Shown here: positions 8,242-16,490 of the stretch, one piece after another
Numbering within the stretch: position 1 is the stretch's first letter
Layout of the letters: every line of letters begins with the position of its first letter
Assembly (NCBI RefSeq): GCF_003627995.1
Contig: NZ_CP032707.1
Coordinates: forward strand, 2,284,501 to 2,348,500
Length of the DNA: 64,000 bases
Origin: Brevundimonas naejangsanensis
GTDB taxonomy: Bacteria; Pseudomonadota; Alphaproteobacteria; Caulobacterales; Caulobacteraceae
Direction of reading: 5' to 3'
The notes under the pieces: model-generated
The model's input: only the letters and a program-made list of their open reading frames with translations
Databases searched by the model: none
What the model was told of the DNA's origin: nothing
Translations under genes and position numbers: made by a program

Positions 8242-9074
8242 GGCTGCCTCCCTGCCAGGACACGCTCCACCACGGGCGAGGCGGTCCCTGCGGTCGTTGC
8301 GACGCCGCGGAGGTCCGGGGCGTCGTTGTAGATGCACAGCACCGAGGAGCCTTGCCGAAGGCGCAGGCCCCGCAGGACGCCGTGCACGACCACGAACTCG
8401 CCGCGGACGTCATAGGGTATGAGCCGTTCCGACCCGTCGGCGCCGACCTCGAAGACAGCCGGAATGGATTGAGCGCCGGGGAAGCGCAGGAGGGTGAAGC
8501 GGCCGTTGTCGCTCACTTCGCCCGGCTGGAGGCGGACATCGCCCTGGACGGAATAGGCGAGATTGCGAGGCCCCTCGAGGGCGCCCTGCTGCAGCTCGAG
8601 GCCGATGAGACGGTCCTCCGCCCGGCCGGCCGCCCGTTCGAGTTCGGCGGCGGCCCGCGCCCGGTCGTCGTGGGGATAAAGGAAGCGGATCTGATAGGTG
8701 GCTGGAGCCCGCCCGCCCGGATCGCGGGCGAGCAGTTCGAAAGCATAGTGGCGGACCTCGGCTCCGCGCTCTGTGACGACGAGAAGATTGGTGGGCTGGT
8801 GACGCTCGCGGGGCTTGAGGAAGAGGACCGATCCCTCGGCGGCCACCTCCCAGGCCACGCTGTCGCCTATGGCGGCGTGGCGGATGCTTTCCTCCGGGGA
8901 GAAGAGAATCTGGGTGGCGGTGCGGAAGGCGCCGGCCACGCGATAGACCTCGCCCGGCGCATAGACGATCTCGCGCATGCGCGGGTCGGTCGTCTCCCGG
9001 GCGGGGGCCGCGGCGAGGGCCGGAAGTCCGGACGCCATGGCGAGCAGACCGGCGGAGACGGCGAGAGCTTTCAT
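8238..9074 (-). CDS. virB9: type IV secretion outer-membrane core protein VirB9
   Basis: The 278-residue protein has a clear signal peptide (MKALAVSAGLLAMASGLPALAAA). The VirB9/TrbG pattern follows: DPRMREIVYAPGEVYRV, TQILFSPEESI, GDSVAWEVA, LFLKPRERHQPTNLLVVTERG and the C-terminal half (YSVQGDVRLQPGEVSDNGRFTLLRFPG is a variant of the YxxxG...P..VFDDG.FT.f.F motif). It forms the outer ring of the channel with VirB7 and VirB10. It overlaps virB8 and virB10 by 4 bases at both ends. Confidence 0.94.
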   Translation of the reverse strand: MKALAVSAGLLAMASGLPALAAAPARETTDPRMREIVYAPGEVYRVAGAFRTATQILFSPEESIRHAAIGDSVAWEVAAEGSVLFLKPRERHQPTNLLVVTERGAEVRHYAFELLARDPGGRAPATYQIRFLYPHDDRARAAAELERAAGRAEDRLIGLELQQGALEGPRNLAYSVQGDVRLQPGEVSDNGRFTLLRFPGAQSIPAVFEVGADGSERLIPYDVRGEFVVVHGVLRGLRLRQGSSVLCIYNDAPDLRGVATTAGTASPVVERVLAGRQP

Positions 9075-9754
9075 CGGATGACCTCCGGATCAGCGCGGTA
9101 GGAGAGGACCTGGAAGCCCAGGGGATTGCGCAGCCGGTCCGCCTCGGTCATCGGCGCGCGGGTCCAGGTAAAGGCTATGGTGGCGATCCAGTCGCTCTCG
9201 ACGGCCTGACGGGCGTGGCGGACCGTGCGACGGAAGCGGACATGGGCCACCTCCTCATTGATGAAGCTGATCGCGCGGATGGCGATCGTCGCCTCGCCGT
9301 CCGGCCCGTAGAGGTTCTGGGGGCTCCGGGGATTGGAGCCGCGATAGAAGTCAGCCCAGCGCGTCTGTTCGGCCGGCGCCGACAGGATGGACACGGTCCG
9401 GAAGGCGTCCTCGGCCGCCGGGTCGAGATAACCCTCCCGGGCGCGCACATAACGGGCGAGGAAATATTTGCTGACGGCCTCCTCATAGCGGACCGGCCCC
9501 CTGTCCGCGGACAGGCCCCGGACCACGTCCACGACCCCGGTGGACTGGTCCACCCGGATCACAAAGGGCTCGCTGGTCTTGAGGGGCGTCAGGGCGACCA
9601 CGGCAAGGCATGACGCTGTCGCCAGAAGGGCGGCGACGCCGGCCGCCGTCCAGGCGAGCCGTCGCGATCCCAGGGCGGACGCCAGCCGGTCCTGATCCCA
9701 GCGCCGTGCCTCCGCGAAGTAGCGCTTCAGATCCCCGGACGGTACGCCGGTCAT
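9071..9754 (-). CDS. virB8: type IV secretion inner-membrane protein VirB8
   Basis: The product has 227 residues with one membrane helix near residues 32-54 (TAAGVAALLATASCLAVVALTPL) and a periplasmic domain. Family features are KTSEPFVIRVDQSTGVVDVV, a conserved Y-FLARYVRAREGY, YGPDGEATIAIRAISFINEEVAHVRF and a terminal strand. VirB8 is the assembly factor that contacts VirB10 and VirB4. The N-terminal FAEARRWDQDRLAS is the typical cytoplasmic lead-in. The length is normal for the family. Confidence 0.94.
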   Translation of the reverse strand: MTGVPSGDLKRYFAEARRWDQDRLASALGSRRLAWTAAGVAALLATASCLAVVALTPLKTSEPFVIRVDQSTGVVDVVRGLSADRGPVRYEEAVSKYFLARYVRAREGYLDPAAEDAFRTVSILSAPAEQTRWADFYRGSNPRSPQNLYGPDGEATIAIRAISFINEEVAHVRFRRTVRHARQAVESDWIATIAFTWTRAPMTEADRLRNPLGFQVLSYRADPEVIR

Positions 9755-9954
9755 GCGCAGCCTCCCGTCGCCGTGTTGTCCGCAGGCGCGGAAGGCGTGA
9801 TCCGGGACGGCATGGTCGTGGCGGGCGACAGGATCGAGCCATGGGGATTGGCGGGCCGGCGGGCGCGGCCGTCGCAGACCGGCATGTCAGGAACGGAGAC
9901 GGAGGCGCAGCCCCCGAGGACGCAGGCGGCGATGATCACCAGGCGAAGGGACAT
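9751..9954 (-). CDS. VirB7-like lipoprotein (67 aa)
   Basis: The ATG at 9954 gives MSLRLVIIAACVLGGCASV, a lipoprotein signal with lipobox LGGC, then a short proline/threonine-rich tail with the segment DMPVCDGRARRPANPHGSIL. Its place between virB6 and virB8 and its size are those of VirB7, the lipoprotein that stabilises VirB9 in the outer membrane. The sequence of VirB7 is poorly conserved, so the call rests on lipobox, length and position. Confidence 0.78.
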   Translation of the reverse strand: MSLRLVIIAACVLGGCASVSVPDMPVCDGRARRPANPHGSILSPATTMPSRITPSAPADNTATGGCA

Positions 9955-9955
9955 G

Positions 9956-10882
9956 TCAGGCTCCTTTGGGTCGTATGGTTCCGCCGCCCCGGGGCGGCTG
10001 GCGGCCGGCCTCCTGCGGCCCGCGGGCCCGGCCCGGGCTTCCGGATCCCAGGGCCGCGGCATTGGCGAAGTCGGCCAGGCCGGCGCTTGCGCCGCCCGCG
10101 ACCCCCGCAGCGATGGCCGGGGCCTGCAGGAAGAAGATCGCGCCGAGGAGACACAGGGCGATGAAGATGAGGCCGCCGATCATCGGGTCGGCGCCCTGGA
10201 TCGAGCCCCACTGATCGCGCACCAGGGAAAGAACCAGCTGGAAGATGACGATCATCAGGGCGAAGAGGACCAGATAGTTCACCGCCTGGCTCAGCCAGCC
10301 GAAAAAGAAGCGGCGGGTGGCGTCGAACAGGGCGCAGGCGATGAAGAAGGGGCCGAGGGCCACAAGCAGGGCCAGGGCCAGCTTGGCGACAAGAACCACA
10401 CCGAAGCCCAGGGCCGCGGCCAGGGCCCCGATCACGAAGACGGCCGCGGAGATCACATAGGGCGCGGGATTGAAGGCGGAGGCGTCCCGGGCGATCTCCT
10501 CGCCCAGCCATGCCGCATAGGCGAAGAAGTGGTCGAAGGCGGCGCCGACGCCCGTCGCCTCGGCGCCGCTGACCGCCCGCGTCAGGACATCGGGCAGGCC
10601 GGTGAACAGGGGGGCGGTGACGAAGCCGGAATAGGCGGTCGTGGTCGCGAGCGCGTAGATCAGGGCGAGCTTGATGGAGCGGACCGCGAAATCCATCACG
10701 GGCTCGGCGATGGCGCCGCGCAGGATGGCGAAGCCGTAGAGGACCACATAGAGGACAAGGGCGATCCTCAGCGGCCCCTCGACCTCGGCGATCACGGCCG
10801 ACAGCCGGCTGCCGAGAAATTCGTCGAGGCGGCCGTCGATGAACTCATAGCTCGGTTCGAAGACCCGGAACGCCATCGTCAC
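9956..10882 (-). CDS. virB6: type IV secretion polytopic membrane protein VirB6/TrbL
   Basis: The product has 308 residues with at least five hydrophobic helices (for example LRIALVLYVVLYGFAIL, ISAAVFVIGALAAALGFGVVLVAK and LGPFFIACALF). The family segment LALLVALGPFFIACALFDATRRFFFGWL is clear. It forms the inner-membrane part of the channel. A glycine/alanine-rich, disordered C-terminus with basic PQEAGRQPP-like sequence follows. Its start overlaps the virB5 stop by 4 bases. Confidence 0.93.
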   Translation of the reverse strand: MTMAFRVFEPSYEFIDGRLDEFLGSRLSAVIAEVEGPLRIALVLYVVLYGFAILRGAIAEPVMDFAVRSIKLALIYALATTTAYSGFVTAPLFTGLPDVLTRAVSGAEATGVGAAFDHFFAYAAWLGEEIARDASAFNPAPYVISAAVFVIGALAAALGFGVVLVAKLALALLVALGPFFIACALFDATRRFFFGWLSQAVNYLVLFALMIVIFQLVLSLVRDQWGSIQGADPMIGGLIFIALCLLGAIFFLQAPAIAAGVAGGASAGLADFANAAALGSGSPGRARGPQEAGRQPPRGGGTIRPKGA

Positions 10883-11622
10883 GGTTCCCCCATGGTCCGG
10901 GCGTAGAGGGCCTGACGCGTCTTCCGGGCGGCCTCCGCCTGTTCGCGGGCGCGCTGGTCCTCGAGCCGGCTTTCCGCGGCCTGGGTCAGGGCGAGCCCCT
11001 GGAGACGTAGTTGCTCGTTCTGGACCAGGGCCGTTTCCGCCGCGAGCCGGGCCTCCAGATCCAGGACGGCGCGAGCGTGCGGGGCGGCGTCCAGGGCGCG
11101 GCGCAGGGACTCCAGGCCCTCCAGCCTCCGGTCGGACGCCCGCCCCACGGCCTCGCCGACGGCCAGATCCCGGGCTGCCCGGGCGCCGGCGCGCTCGAGG
11201 CTGTCGAGATAGAAGGCCTCGGCTGCGGGAAGGTCGCCCGACGGCGGCGTATAGAGACGGGTTTCGCCGCGGATGGCGGCGGCGCGATCCGCCAGATCGC
11301 CGAGCGCCGCCAGGTCTCCTTCGGCGGCCGCTCGCAGGGCGTGCAGCCCGGGGAGGGGATTGCGGACCTCCGGAAGGCCGAGGGCGGTCGCCAGGGCATT
11401 GACGCCGGAGACGGAGTTCAGGCTGTCGAGCAGGGCCTTGCCCTGTTCCACCTGGTCCTGGAGGGCGCGAAGCTGCGCCAGCGCCGTGCGGGCGTCCTCG
11501 ACGAGCCGGGCGTAGGCGGCCGGGTCATGGACGATGTGCTGGGCCCGCGCGGCGGGGGCGGCGCAGAGAAGCAGGAAGGCGGCGACTGCGGCGACAGGGG
11601 CCGCGAGCGGACGGGAGGTCAT
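10879..11622 (-). CDS. virB5: type IV secretion pilus-tip protein VirB5
   Basis: Starting at ATG 11622, which overlaps the virB4 stop (ATGA), the product has 247 residues. It begins with a signal peptide ending in AAPAARA and then QHIVHDPAAYARLVEDARTALAQLRALQDQVEQGKALLDSL, the usual start of mature VirB5/TrbJ proteins. The rest is long alpha-helical, Ala/Leu/Arg-rich, consistent with the three-helix bundle of the minor pilin. A much longer upstream frame is a shadow of virB4. Confidence 0.9.
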   Translation of the reverse strand: MTSRPLAAPVAAVAAFLLLCAAPAARAQHIVHDPAAYARLVEDARTALAQLRALQDQVEQGKALLDSLNSVSGVNALATALGLPEVRNPLPGLHALRAAAEGDLAALGDLADRAAAIRGETRLYTPPSGDLPAAEAFYLDSLERAGARAARDLAVGEAVGRASDRRLEGLESLRRALDAAPHARAVLDLEARLAAETALVQNEQLRLQGLALTQAAESRLEDQRAREQAEAARKTRQALYARTMGEP

Positions 11623-13994
11623 GAGGCTCTCCTTCGGGCATGGAAATGATCGCGCCACTGCGCATAGCCGTCGCCGGTCTCCCCCCGGATCCGGTCGAGG
11701 AGGGCCACGGTCGCGGCCCGGCCGGAGAGGACGGCGAGGACATCGTCCATTCCCGTCAGATCCAGCTCGACCACCACGCTGTCGTGGCCCTGTTTGACCA
11801 GGAAACGACGGGACTCCGGCGTCAGGACATCGCGGACAAGGTGGAACTCCGTTCCGGTCAGTCCGAAGCCGTCCACATAGTCGCGGGCCTGGCCATGGGG
11901 GTTGGGCAGGAAGATCTTGGTCGCGCACTGCTCCAGGATGGCGTGGGCGATCGGCGAACGGAGAGCGTCGGCGGGCGACTGGGTGCCGAACACCATCATG
12001 GCGTTCTGCTTGCGCCAGGTCTTCAGTCCGTCCCGCGCCAGATCGGTGAAGGCCGGGTCGTCCAGCACCTTCCAGAACTCGTCTATGTCCAGCACCAGTC
12101 GGCGGCCGTCCACACGCTCGGTGATGCGGTGGAAGAGATAGAGCATGGCCGGGGTCCGGACCTCGTCGTGGTCGAGAATCCGGGTGATGTCGAAGCCGGA
12201 GAGGGGGGCGTCCAGGCTCAGCACGTCCTCGTCATTGTCGAGGACCCAGCCGAGGGGGCCGCCGGCCTGCCAGCGTTCCAGCCTTGCGCCTATCCCACCG
12301 GCGTCGCCCTGGCCGAGCAGGCTCCTCAGCGCGCCGATGGACCTTCGTTCGCGCGGCAGGGCCTCCAGCGCCGCGACCCCGTGATCGATGGCCCGCGCCT
12401 GGGCGACCGTCAGGGTTTCGTCCGGCCGGCTCACGAGGGCCCGGACCAGCCTGACGAGGAAGGCGCGGCTGGAGGGCGTGGGAGGCAGGGCCCTGAATGG
12501 CGCGAAGCCGGTCGGCTCTCCATTGTCCAGCGTCAGATAGGTTCCGCCGCAGGCCCGCACGAAGATCTCCGCGCCGCGGTCCTTGTCGATGAAGATCCGT
12601 TCGGCGCCGAACCGCTCGAGCCGGGCGAGCATGAAGTTCTGGACGACCGTCTTGCCTGAGCCCGACGGGCCGCAGATGAAGGTGTGGCCGAGATCACCGA
12701 CATGGAAGCTGAAGTGGAAGGGAGAGCCCGCCGTGGTCCGCAGGACAGCCAGGGCGGGGCCCCAGTGGTTGCCTGTCGCCCTGCCGGCCGGACAGGCGTG
12801 GAAGGGCGCCAGGGCGGCGAAGTTGCGCGATGTGATTGCCGCCGGTCGGGTCCGCCGGGCGAAGGCCCCGGGAAACTGCGCCCAGAAGGCGGCCTCGAGC
12901 CCCAGATCCTCGCGCGCGACCACCATGCCGGAATCCGCGAGGATGGCGCGGGCTCTCGACAGGTGATCGGCCAGGTCTGCCGGAGTGTCGCCATGAACGA
13001 GGACGGAAGCCTGGTGTTCGCCCATGACGAAACGGTTGCTCACCAGCTCGTCCAGCGCCTCCGACAGTCCGGCGATCTGGGAAGAGGCCCGGTCCCGCGC
13101 CGAGACCATCTGGTTCTGCTTGCGCTCCATCACTTTCCGGGCCGAGGCTCCGGACAGGAAGGCGAAGGAATGGGTCGCCACGAAGCCGAAGGGGGCGGAA
13201 AGCAGCCCGTTCCAGAGTCCCGGCCGCGTCGTGGCCGGATAGTCCTTGATGGCCAGAACCCCTGCATAGCGGGTCTCGGCGGCGTCCCTGATCTCGAGGG
13301 TTTCCCGGCCGAAGATCACCCGCGCCCTGTATGCCGAGGAACCCAGATGGCCGTGCACCAGGGGGGAGGGCGTGCTCCGGCCGTTCAGGATGAGCCCGAT
13401 CATCTCCATGGGCTCCGAGAACCAGATCCCGTCACGCTCATGCAGGCCGAGACGGCGCGGCGTGTAGCGGTCCAGGTAGCGGGCGAGGTCGCGCCCTGCT
13501 TCCTCGAGACGACGGAGCGGGCGGGCCCCGGCCTCGGGGTCCCGGCGGCGCCCTTGGCGCAGCCGCCGCATCAGCGCGGCCGGGCGGTCGGAAGGGGCGC
13601 GGCCGGGATGCAGGACAAGGGTGACGAACAGCTCGTTGAGCCAGAGCGGTCGCGAGGCGGTCAGGGCGTCATGGCCGGCGCCGAGCTCGGCGGCGAAGGC
13701 GGATCTGAAGCCGGTGGAGGGCGGGGCCTCGACCTGTCGCCGGACGACATGATGCCAGATCGCGAGCTGTTCGTCGGCCAGGTTGCGCCAGGCCTGGTTA
13801 AGCTTGAGGTGCCAGTCGTTGAGATCGCGGACGTCAGCCGTCTCGTAGCTGGCGCCCTGGATCTGGAACGCCAGCATGAGGGCGCCGCTGTCCAGGGCGA
13901 TGACATGGTCGTTGACATGCCGCGCATAGGGCAGGTGCGGCCGGACTTCGGTTTCCCGCCCGAGCCGGCCCTGGCTGATCCGCGCCTCAGCCAC
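11619..13994 (-). CDS. virB4: type IV secretion ATPase VirB4/TrbE
   Basis: The 791-residue product has the N-terminal VirB4 domain (LPYARHVNDHVIALDSGALMLAFQIQG, a strong family hallmark) and a C-terminal ATPase. Walker A GPSGSGKTV is at about 441-449 and a Walker B-like LVLDIDEFWKVLDD comes later. The AMMVFGTQSPADAL motif III and a final HFHARRRAS are also present. VirB4 energises pilus assembly and substrate transfer. The start lies 8 bases before the virB3 end. Length and motifs are complete. Confidence 0.95.
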   Translation of the reverse strand: MAEARISQGRLGRETEVRPHLPYARHVNDHVIALDSGALMLAFQIQGASYETADVRDLNDWHLKLNQAWRNLADEQLAIWHHVVRRQVEAPPSTGFRSAFAAELGAGHDALTASRPLWLNELFVTLVLHPGRAPSDRPAALMRRLRQGRRRDPEAGARPLRRLEEAGRDLARYLDRYTPRRLGLHERDGIWFSEPMEMIGLILNGRSTPSPLVHGHLGSSAYRARVIFGRETLEIRDAAETRYAGVLAIKDYPATTRPGLWNGLLSAPFGFVATHSFAFLSGASARKVMERKQNQMVSARDRASSQIAGLSEALDELVSNRFVMGEHQASVLVHGDTPADLADHLSRARAILADSGMVVAREDLGLEAAFWAQFPGAFARRTRPAAITSRNFAALAPFHACPAGRATGNHWGPALAVLRTTAGSPFHFSFHVGDLGHTFICGPSGSGKTVVQNFMLARLERFGAERIFIDKDRGAEIFVRACGGTYLTLDNGEPTGFAPFRALPPTPSSRAFLVRLVRALVSRPDETLTVAQARAIDHGVAALEALPRERRSIGALRSLLGQGDAGGIGARLERWQAGGPLGWVLDNDEDVLSLDAPLSGFDITRILDHDEVRTPAMLYLFHRITERVDGRRLVLDIDEFWKVLDDPAFTDLARDGLKTWRKQNAMMVFGTQSPADALRSPIAHAILEQCATKIFLPNPHGQARDYVDGFGLTGTEFHLVRDVLTPESRRFLVKQGHDSVVVELDLTGMDDVLAVLSGRAATVALLDRIRGETGDGYAQWRDHFHARRRAS

Positions 13995-14322
13995 GGGTCA
14001 ACTCCGCGGCGCGGTAACGATGGACGAGGGGCAGGGGCGAGGGCGAACTTCCGCCCCAGAGCGCCGTGTTGCGCGCCCGGCCCCGGGTGTCGAGGTGAAG
14101 AAACAGGATGCGGAAGGCGTTGTGATCGGCGCGGCAGATGGCGCGGAACACCATGTGCAGGGCCGGGGCAGCCAGCAGATAGGCCAGGCTGCCGCCGATC
14201 AGGAAGACCAGCCCCGAAAGGATGACATTGACCCCCATGGCTTCCATGGGCACGCCCATCACCATGGCGGGCCGGGTGCACGCCAGGAAGAGCGGATCCT
14301 CCACGATACGTTCCTCAGCCAT
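13987..14322 (-). CDS. virB3: type IV secretion protein VirB3
   Basis: The 111-residue inner-membrane protein contains DPLFLACTRPAMVMGVPMEAMGVNVILSG, the family signature (xPLfxgxTRPaxxxGVP), one long membrane region (about 29-55) and HMVFRAICRADHNAFRILFLHLDTR. It lies directly in front of virB4 with an 8-base overlap. It is needed for pilus assembly with VirB4. Confidence 0.93.
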   Translation of the reverse strand: MAEERIVEDPLFLACTRPAMVMGVPMEAMGVNVILSGLVFLIGGSLAYLLAAPALHMVFRAICRADHNAFRILFLHLDTRGRARNTALWGGSSPSPLPLVHRYRAAELTRG

Positions 14323-14497
14323 GCCCGCCCCCGGAAAGAAGCCGGGCCGCGGTCATGACCAACAGAAGGCCGCACCCCAGGCCCCCGACGATCTGGACGA
14401 AACGCACGGGCGAGATCAGCCGCCGCCCCAGCGCCAGCCCGAGGGCGAAGGCTGTCGCCGGCGCCGCCAGGGCGAGGATGCACGCGCCCGGGCTCAC
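14315..14497 (-). CDS. small two-helix membrane protein between virB2 and virB3 (60 aa)
   Basis: A GTG at 14497 overlaps the virB2 stop (GTGA), and the frame ends 8 bases inside virB3. It encodes 60 residues with two hydrophobic segments (ACILALAAPATAFALGLALG and VQIVGGLGCGLLLVMTAARLL) separated by a basic loop. Tight overlap on both sides shows it is part of the operon. I know no named VirB subunit at this place; it may be a second small pilin-like or assembly factor, or an element-specific extra. Confidence 0.65.
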   Translation of the reverse strand: MSPGACILALAAPATAFALGLALGRRLISPVRFVQIVGGLGCGLLLVMTAARLLSGGGHG

Positions 14498-14799
14498 CGC
14501 GCGCCGCCGGTGATCAGGTTGACGATCTCGGCGGCGCCGAAGACCACGATGATGCCCAGAACGACTATGGCGGCGCGTCGCAGGTCGAACAGGCCGAACA
14601 TCCAGAGGATGCCGACGACGACCACGGCCAGCACCGCGAGCAGGCGCGCTGTGTTGCCCGTGAGCATGTCGACGACGTTCTGGAGCAGGCCCTCGACATT
14701 GGCCGAGGCGAAGGCGGGCTCGACCAGCAGGAGGCTGGCGGCGCCGGCGATCAGGACGGCGGCGCAGAGCAGCCGCGGGCTTGAGGCATGACCGGTCAT
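14494..14799 (-). CDS. virB2: major pilin VirB2/TrbC
   Basis: The ATG at 14799 lies in the virB1 stop overlap (ATGA) and gives 101 residues. There is a long signal peptide ending VEPAFAS, followed by two hydrophobic helices separated by a short basic loop (ARLLAVLAVVVVGILWMFG, then LRRAAIVVLGIIVVFGAAEIV). This is the normal VirB2 prepilin architecture. VirB2 polymerises into the conjugative pilus. Confidence 0.9.
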   Translation of the reverse strand: MTGHASSPRLLCAAVLIAGAASLLLVEPAFASANVEGLLQNVVDMLTGNTARLLAVLAVVVVGILWMFGLFDLRRAAIVVLGIIVVFGAAEIVNLITGGAR

Positions 14800-15410
14800 C
14801 TCTGACCTCCCCGTGCACTGTGGGTGGATGTGAAGACGAGGGACGGGGAGGCTGGCGCCCGTCCGAAGACGTCCCAGGCGGCGACCGGACCGGAAGGTTC
14901 GACGGTCGCCGGCGGATCCTGCCGGTCCGCGTCTCCAGCCGGAGCGAGCCCAAGGGCGGCGGCGGCGGCCTCCACCCTCGCCACATAGCCATTGCGAAAG
15001 CCCCGCTCCGGATGGCCCGTATTGTAGCGGGACAGGGCTATCCGCAGGGTCTGCTGCGGGGTCCGGTCCGGCCCTGGCCTGTAACCGGCGCGCAGGATCC
15101 TGTCCGCGGCCGCGAGGTTGCTGCAGGGATCGAAGGCCGCTTCCGGGCTCAGGCCGAGGCGGTCCAGGTTGTCGCTGTTGATCTGGGCCACGCCGAGGTC
15201 GAGGTTGGCGCCGCGCGCCAGCAGGTCGCGAGCGATCCGGGCGGCGTCGGCCGCGTCGCGCGGAGGTCGCGCCGGGCGCGGTCCGCGGTTGACCCCGATG
15301 GCGAGCGGATCGAAGCGGCTCTCTGCCCAGGCGACGGCGGCCAGGGTCGCGGGCGCTGTCTGCGGGGCGCAGGTCTGGGCCAGGATCAGTATGGCGGCGA
15401 GGTCCAGCAA
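14796..15410 (-). CDS. virB1: lytic transglycosylase VirB1
   Basis: The 204-residue product has a short hydrophobic N-terminus (MLDLAAILILAQTCAP). The SLT-type catalytic core follows: AAVAWAESRFDPLAIGVN contains the catalytic Glu of the A-x-E-S motif, then LDLGVAQINSDNL (GxxQIN) and DPCSNLAAADRILRAGY. It opens the peptidoglycan for channel assembly. The C-terminal 50 residues are proline-rich and disordered. It is the first structural gene of the virB operon. Confidence 0.93.
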   Translation of the reverse strand: MLDLAAILILAQTCAPQTAPATLAAVAWAESRFDPLAIGVNRGPRPARPPRDAADAARIARDLLARGANLDLGVAQINSDNLDRLGLSPEAAFDPCSNLAAADRILRAGYRPGPDRTPQQTLRIALSRYNTGHPERGFRNGYVARVEAAAAALGLAPAGDADRQDPPATVEPSGPVAAWDVFGRAPASPSLVFTSTHSARGGQR

Positions 15411-15488
15411 GGCGGGGCTCCAGGTCGTGGAGCCTCATTCAGCCTTTCCGGAAGGCGGACTTCGACCCGACGCCTCCCCGTTGCAGAT

Positions 15489-15731
15489 CTACGGTGGGGG
15501 AGAGGGAAAGACCGGCGAGGACGCGGCGAACCGGGCCACGGCCTGGATGCGGGTTCTCACCCCCAGCAGACGGCATGCGTCAGCCAGGTGCTCGTCGACA
15601 GTGCGCGGGGAGAGGCCGAGACGGGCCGCGATGCGGGCCGAGGTCAGGCCCCGTGAGGCAAGCGTCAGGCACTGGCGCTGCCGGCCGGTCAGGGCGTCGA
15701 CCGAAGAGGGAGGGGGCGGGGGCTGGCGCAT
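15489..15731 (-). CDS. stand-alone LuxR-type DNA-binding protein (80 aa)
   Basis: The product is essentially one LuxR/GerE helix-turn-helix: LTGRQRQCLTLASRGLTSARI, then ARLGLSPRTVDEHLADACRLLGVRTRIQAVA. No receiver or ligand domain precedes it. It sits upstream of virB1 on the same strand, so it probably regulates the transfer operon or its own region. The ATG at 15731 has no good ribosome binding site, so the start is uncertain. A homologue of the same size is at 29221-29463, on the other side of the lasso region. Confidence 0.75.
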   Translation of the reverse strand: MRQPPPPPSSVDALTGRQRQCLTLASRGLTSARIAARLGLSPRTVDEHLADACRLLGVRTRIQAVARFAASSPVFPSPPP

Positions 15732-15790
15732 GGATACAGCACAGCCGGGCCGCCAGACTGCGGCCAGTCCGCAACTTCGCGGCGCCCGGT

Positions 15791-16297
15791 TTACGGAGCC
15801 TGATCGGGCGGCCGGTCGTCCTCTCCGTCCAGGTCGGGCGGAACCAGCCTTTCGAGCCTCTGCCTGAGCCAGGCCCTGGCGGCGTCGTCGCGGCGGACCG
15901 CCTGGAGCGCCAGCTCCCTGAACGCCCGCGTCACCGTGTTGATGATGGTGCGGCTGTCCAGTTCGGCGATCCCGTCGCCCATTTCCTCGTCCAGGGCGTG
16001 CAGGGCGACGACGAGAATCTCTCCCAGCTTGTTGTCCGCGGCCCGCAGGGCGAACTCCGGCGAGCCCAGGGCCAGGGCGGTGAGGATGGCGTACGGGTCG
16101 GAATCCGTCACCCGGGCGAAGCGATGGATGCGTTCGTGATGGATCTTGCCCTTGCCGGCCTCGAACAGCTCATAGGTTCTCAGCCGCATCCCCATGGCGT
16201 CCGCGACCTCGATGGTGCGCATCCGGCGATGGGCGCGGATCAGGCGAAGCGACGCTGAAAGCGTCGCGCTCTGGGATTGGCGTTTCTCCGGGCCCAT
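15791..16297 (-). CDS. XRE-family transcriptional regulator
   Basis: I choose the ATG at 16297 because GGGAGAGA precedes it; the frame is open further to 16378. The 168-residue protein has an N-terminal helix-turn-helix (SASLRLIRAHRRMRTIEVADAMGMRLRTYELFEAGKG). A C-terminal helical part contains LGEILVVALHALDEEMGDGIAEL. It is divergent from the GntR-type gene and shares a 190-nt AT-richer intergenic region with it. Genes of this shape often control conjugative or accessory modules, but the target here is not known. Confidence 0.78.
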   Translation of the reverse strand: MGPEKRQSQSATLSASLRLIRAHRRMRTIEVADAMGMRLRTYELFEAGKGKIHHERIHRFARVTDSDPYAILTALALGSPEFALRAADNKLGEILVVALHALDEEMGDGIAELDSRTIINTVTRAFRELALQAVRRDDAARAWLRQRLERLVPPDLDGEDDRPPDQAP

Positions 16298-16422
16298 GGA
16301 CCGTCTCTCTCCCGCTGGCGAGGCAGGCGGATCGAGCCGCCCGCGCGCCTGCCAGTTGAAAAATGGAACAATGCTCATTCAAATGAAAGTCAGGAAAAAA
16401 ACGGGCTCCATAAACTTGCGGG

Positions 16423-16455
16423 GCGACGAAAATAACGTGCGGTTATTGATGTCGC
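16423..16455. promoter_or_regulatory. imperfect palindrome between XRE and GntR genes, candidate operator
   Basis: A 33-nt element reads GCGAC-GAA-AATAAC, a 5-nt centre GTGCG, then GTTATT-GAT-GTCGC. Eleven of fourteen arm positions pair, with the inner six perfect. It lies 36 bases upstream of the GntR-type start. Autoregulation by that protein or by the divergent XRE protein is inferred. Confidence 0.5.
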
Positions 16456-16490
16456 CGTTGCCTATGTATTCATCAGGACGGGAGAAGGCG

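Noticed and set aside
11640..15656. Long plus-strand frames opposite the virB genes
   Set aside because: These are mirror frames of GC-rich genes; the minus-strand proteins have clear VirB motifs and overlapping starts.
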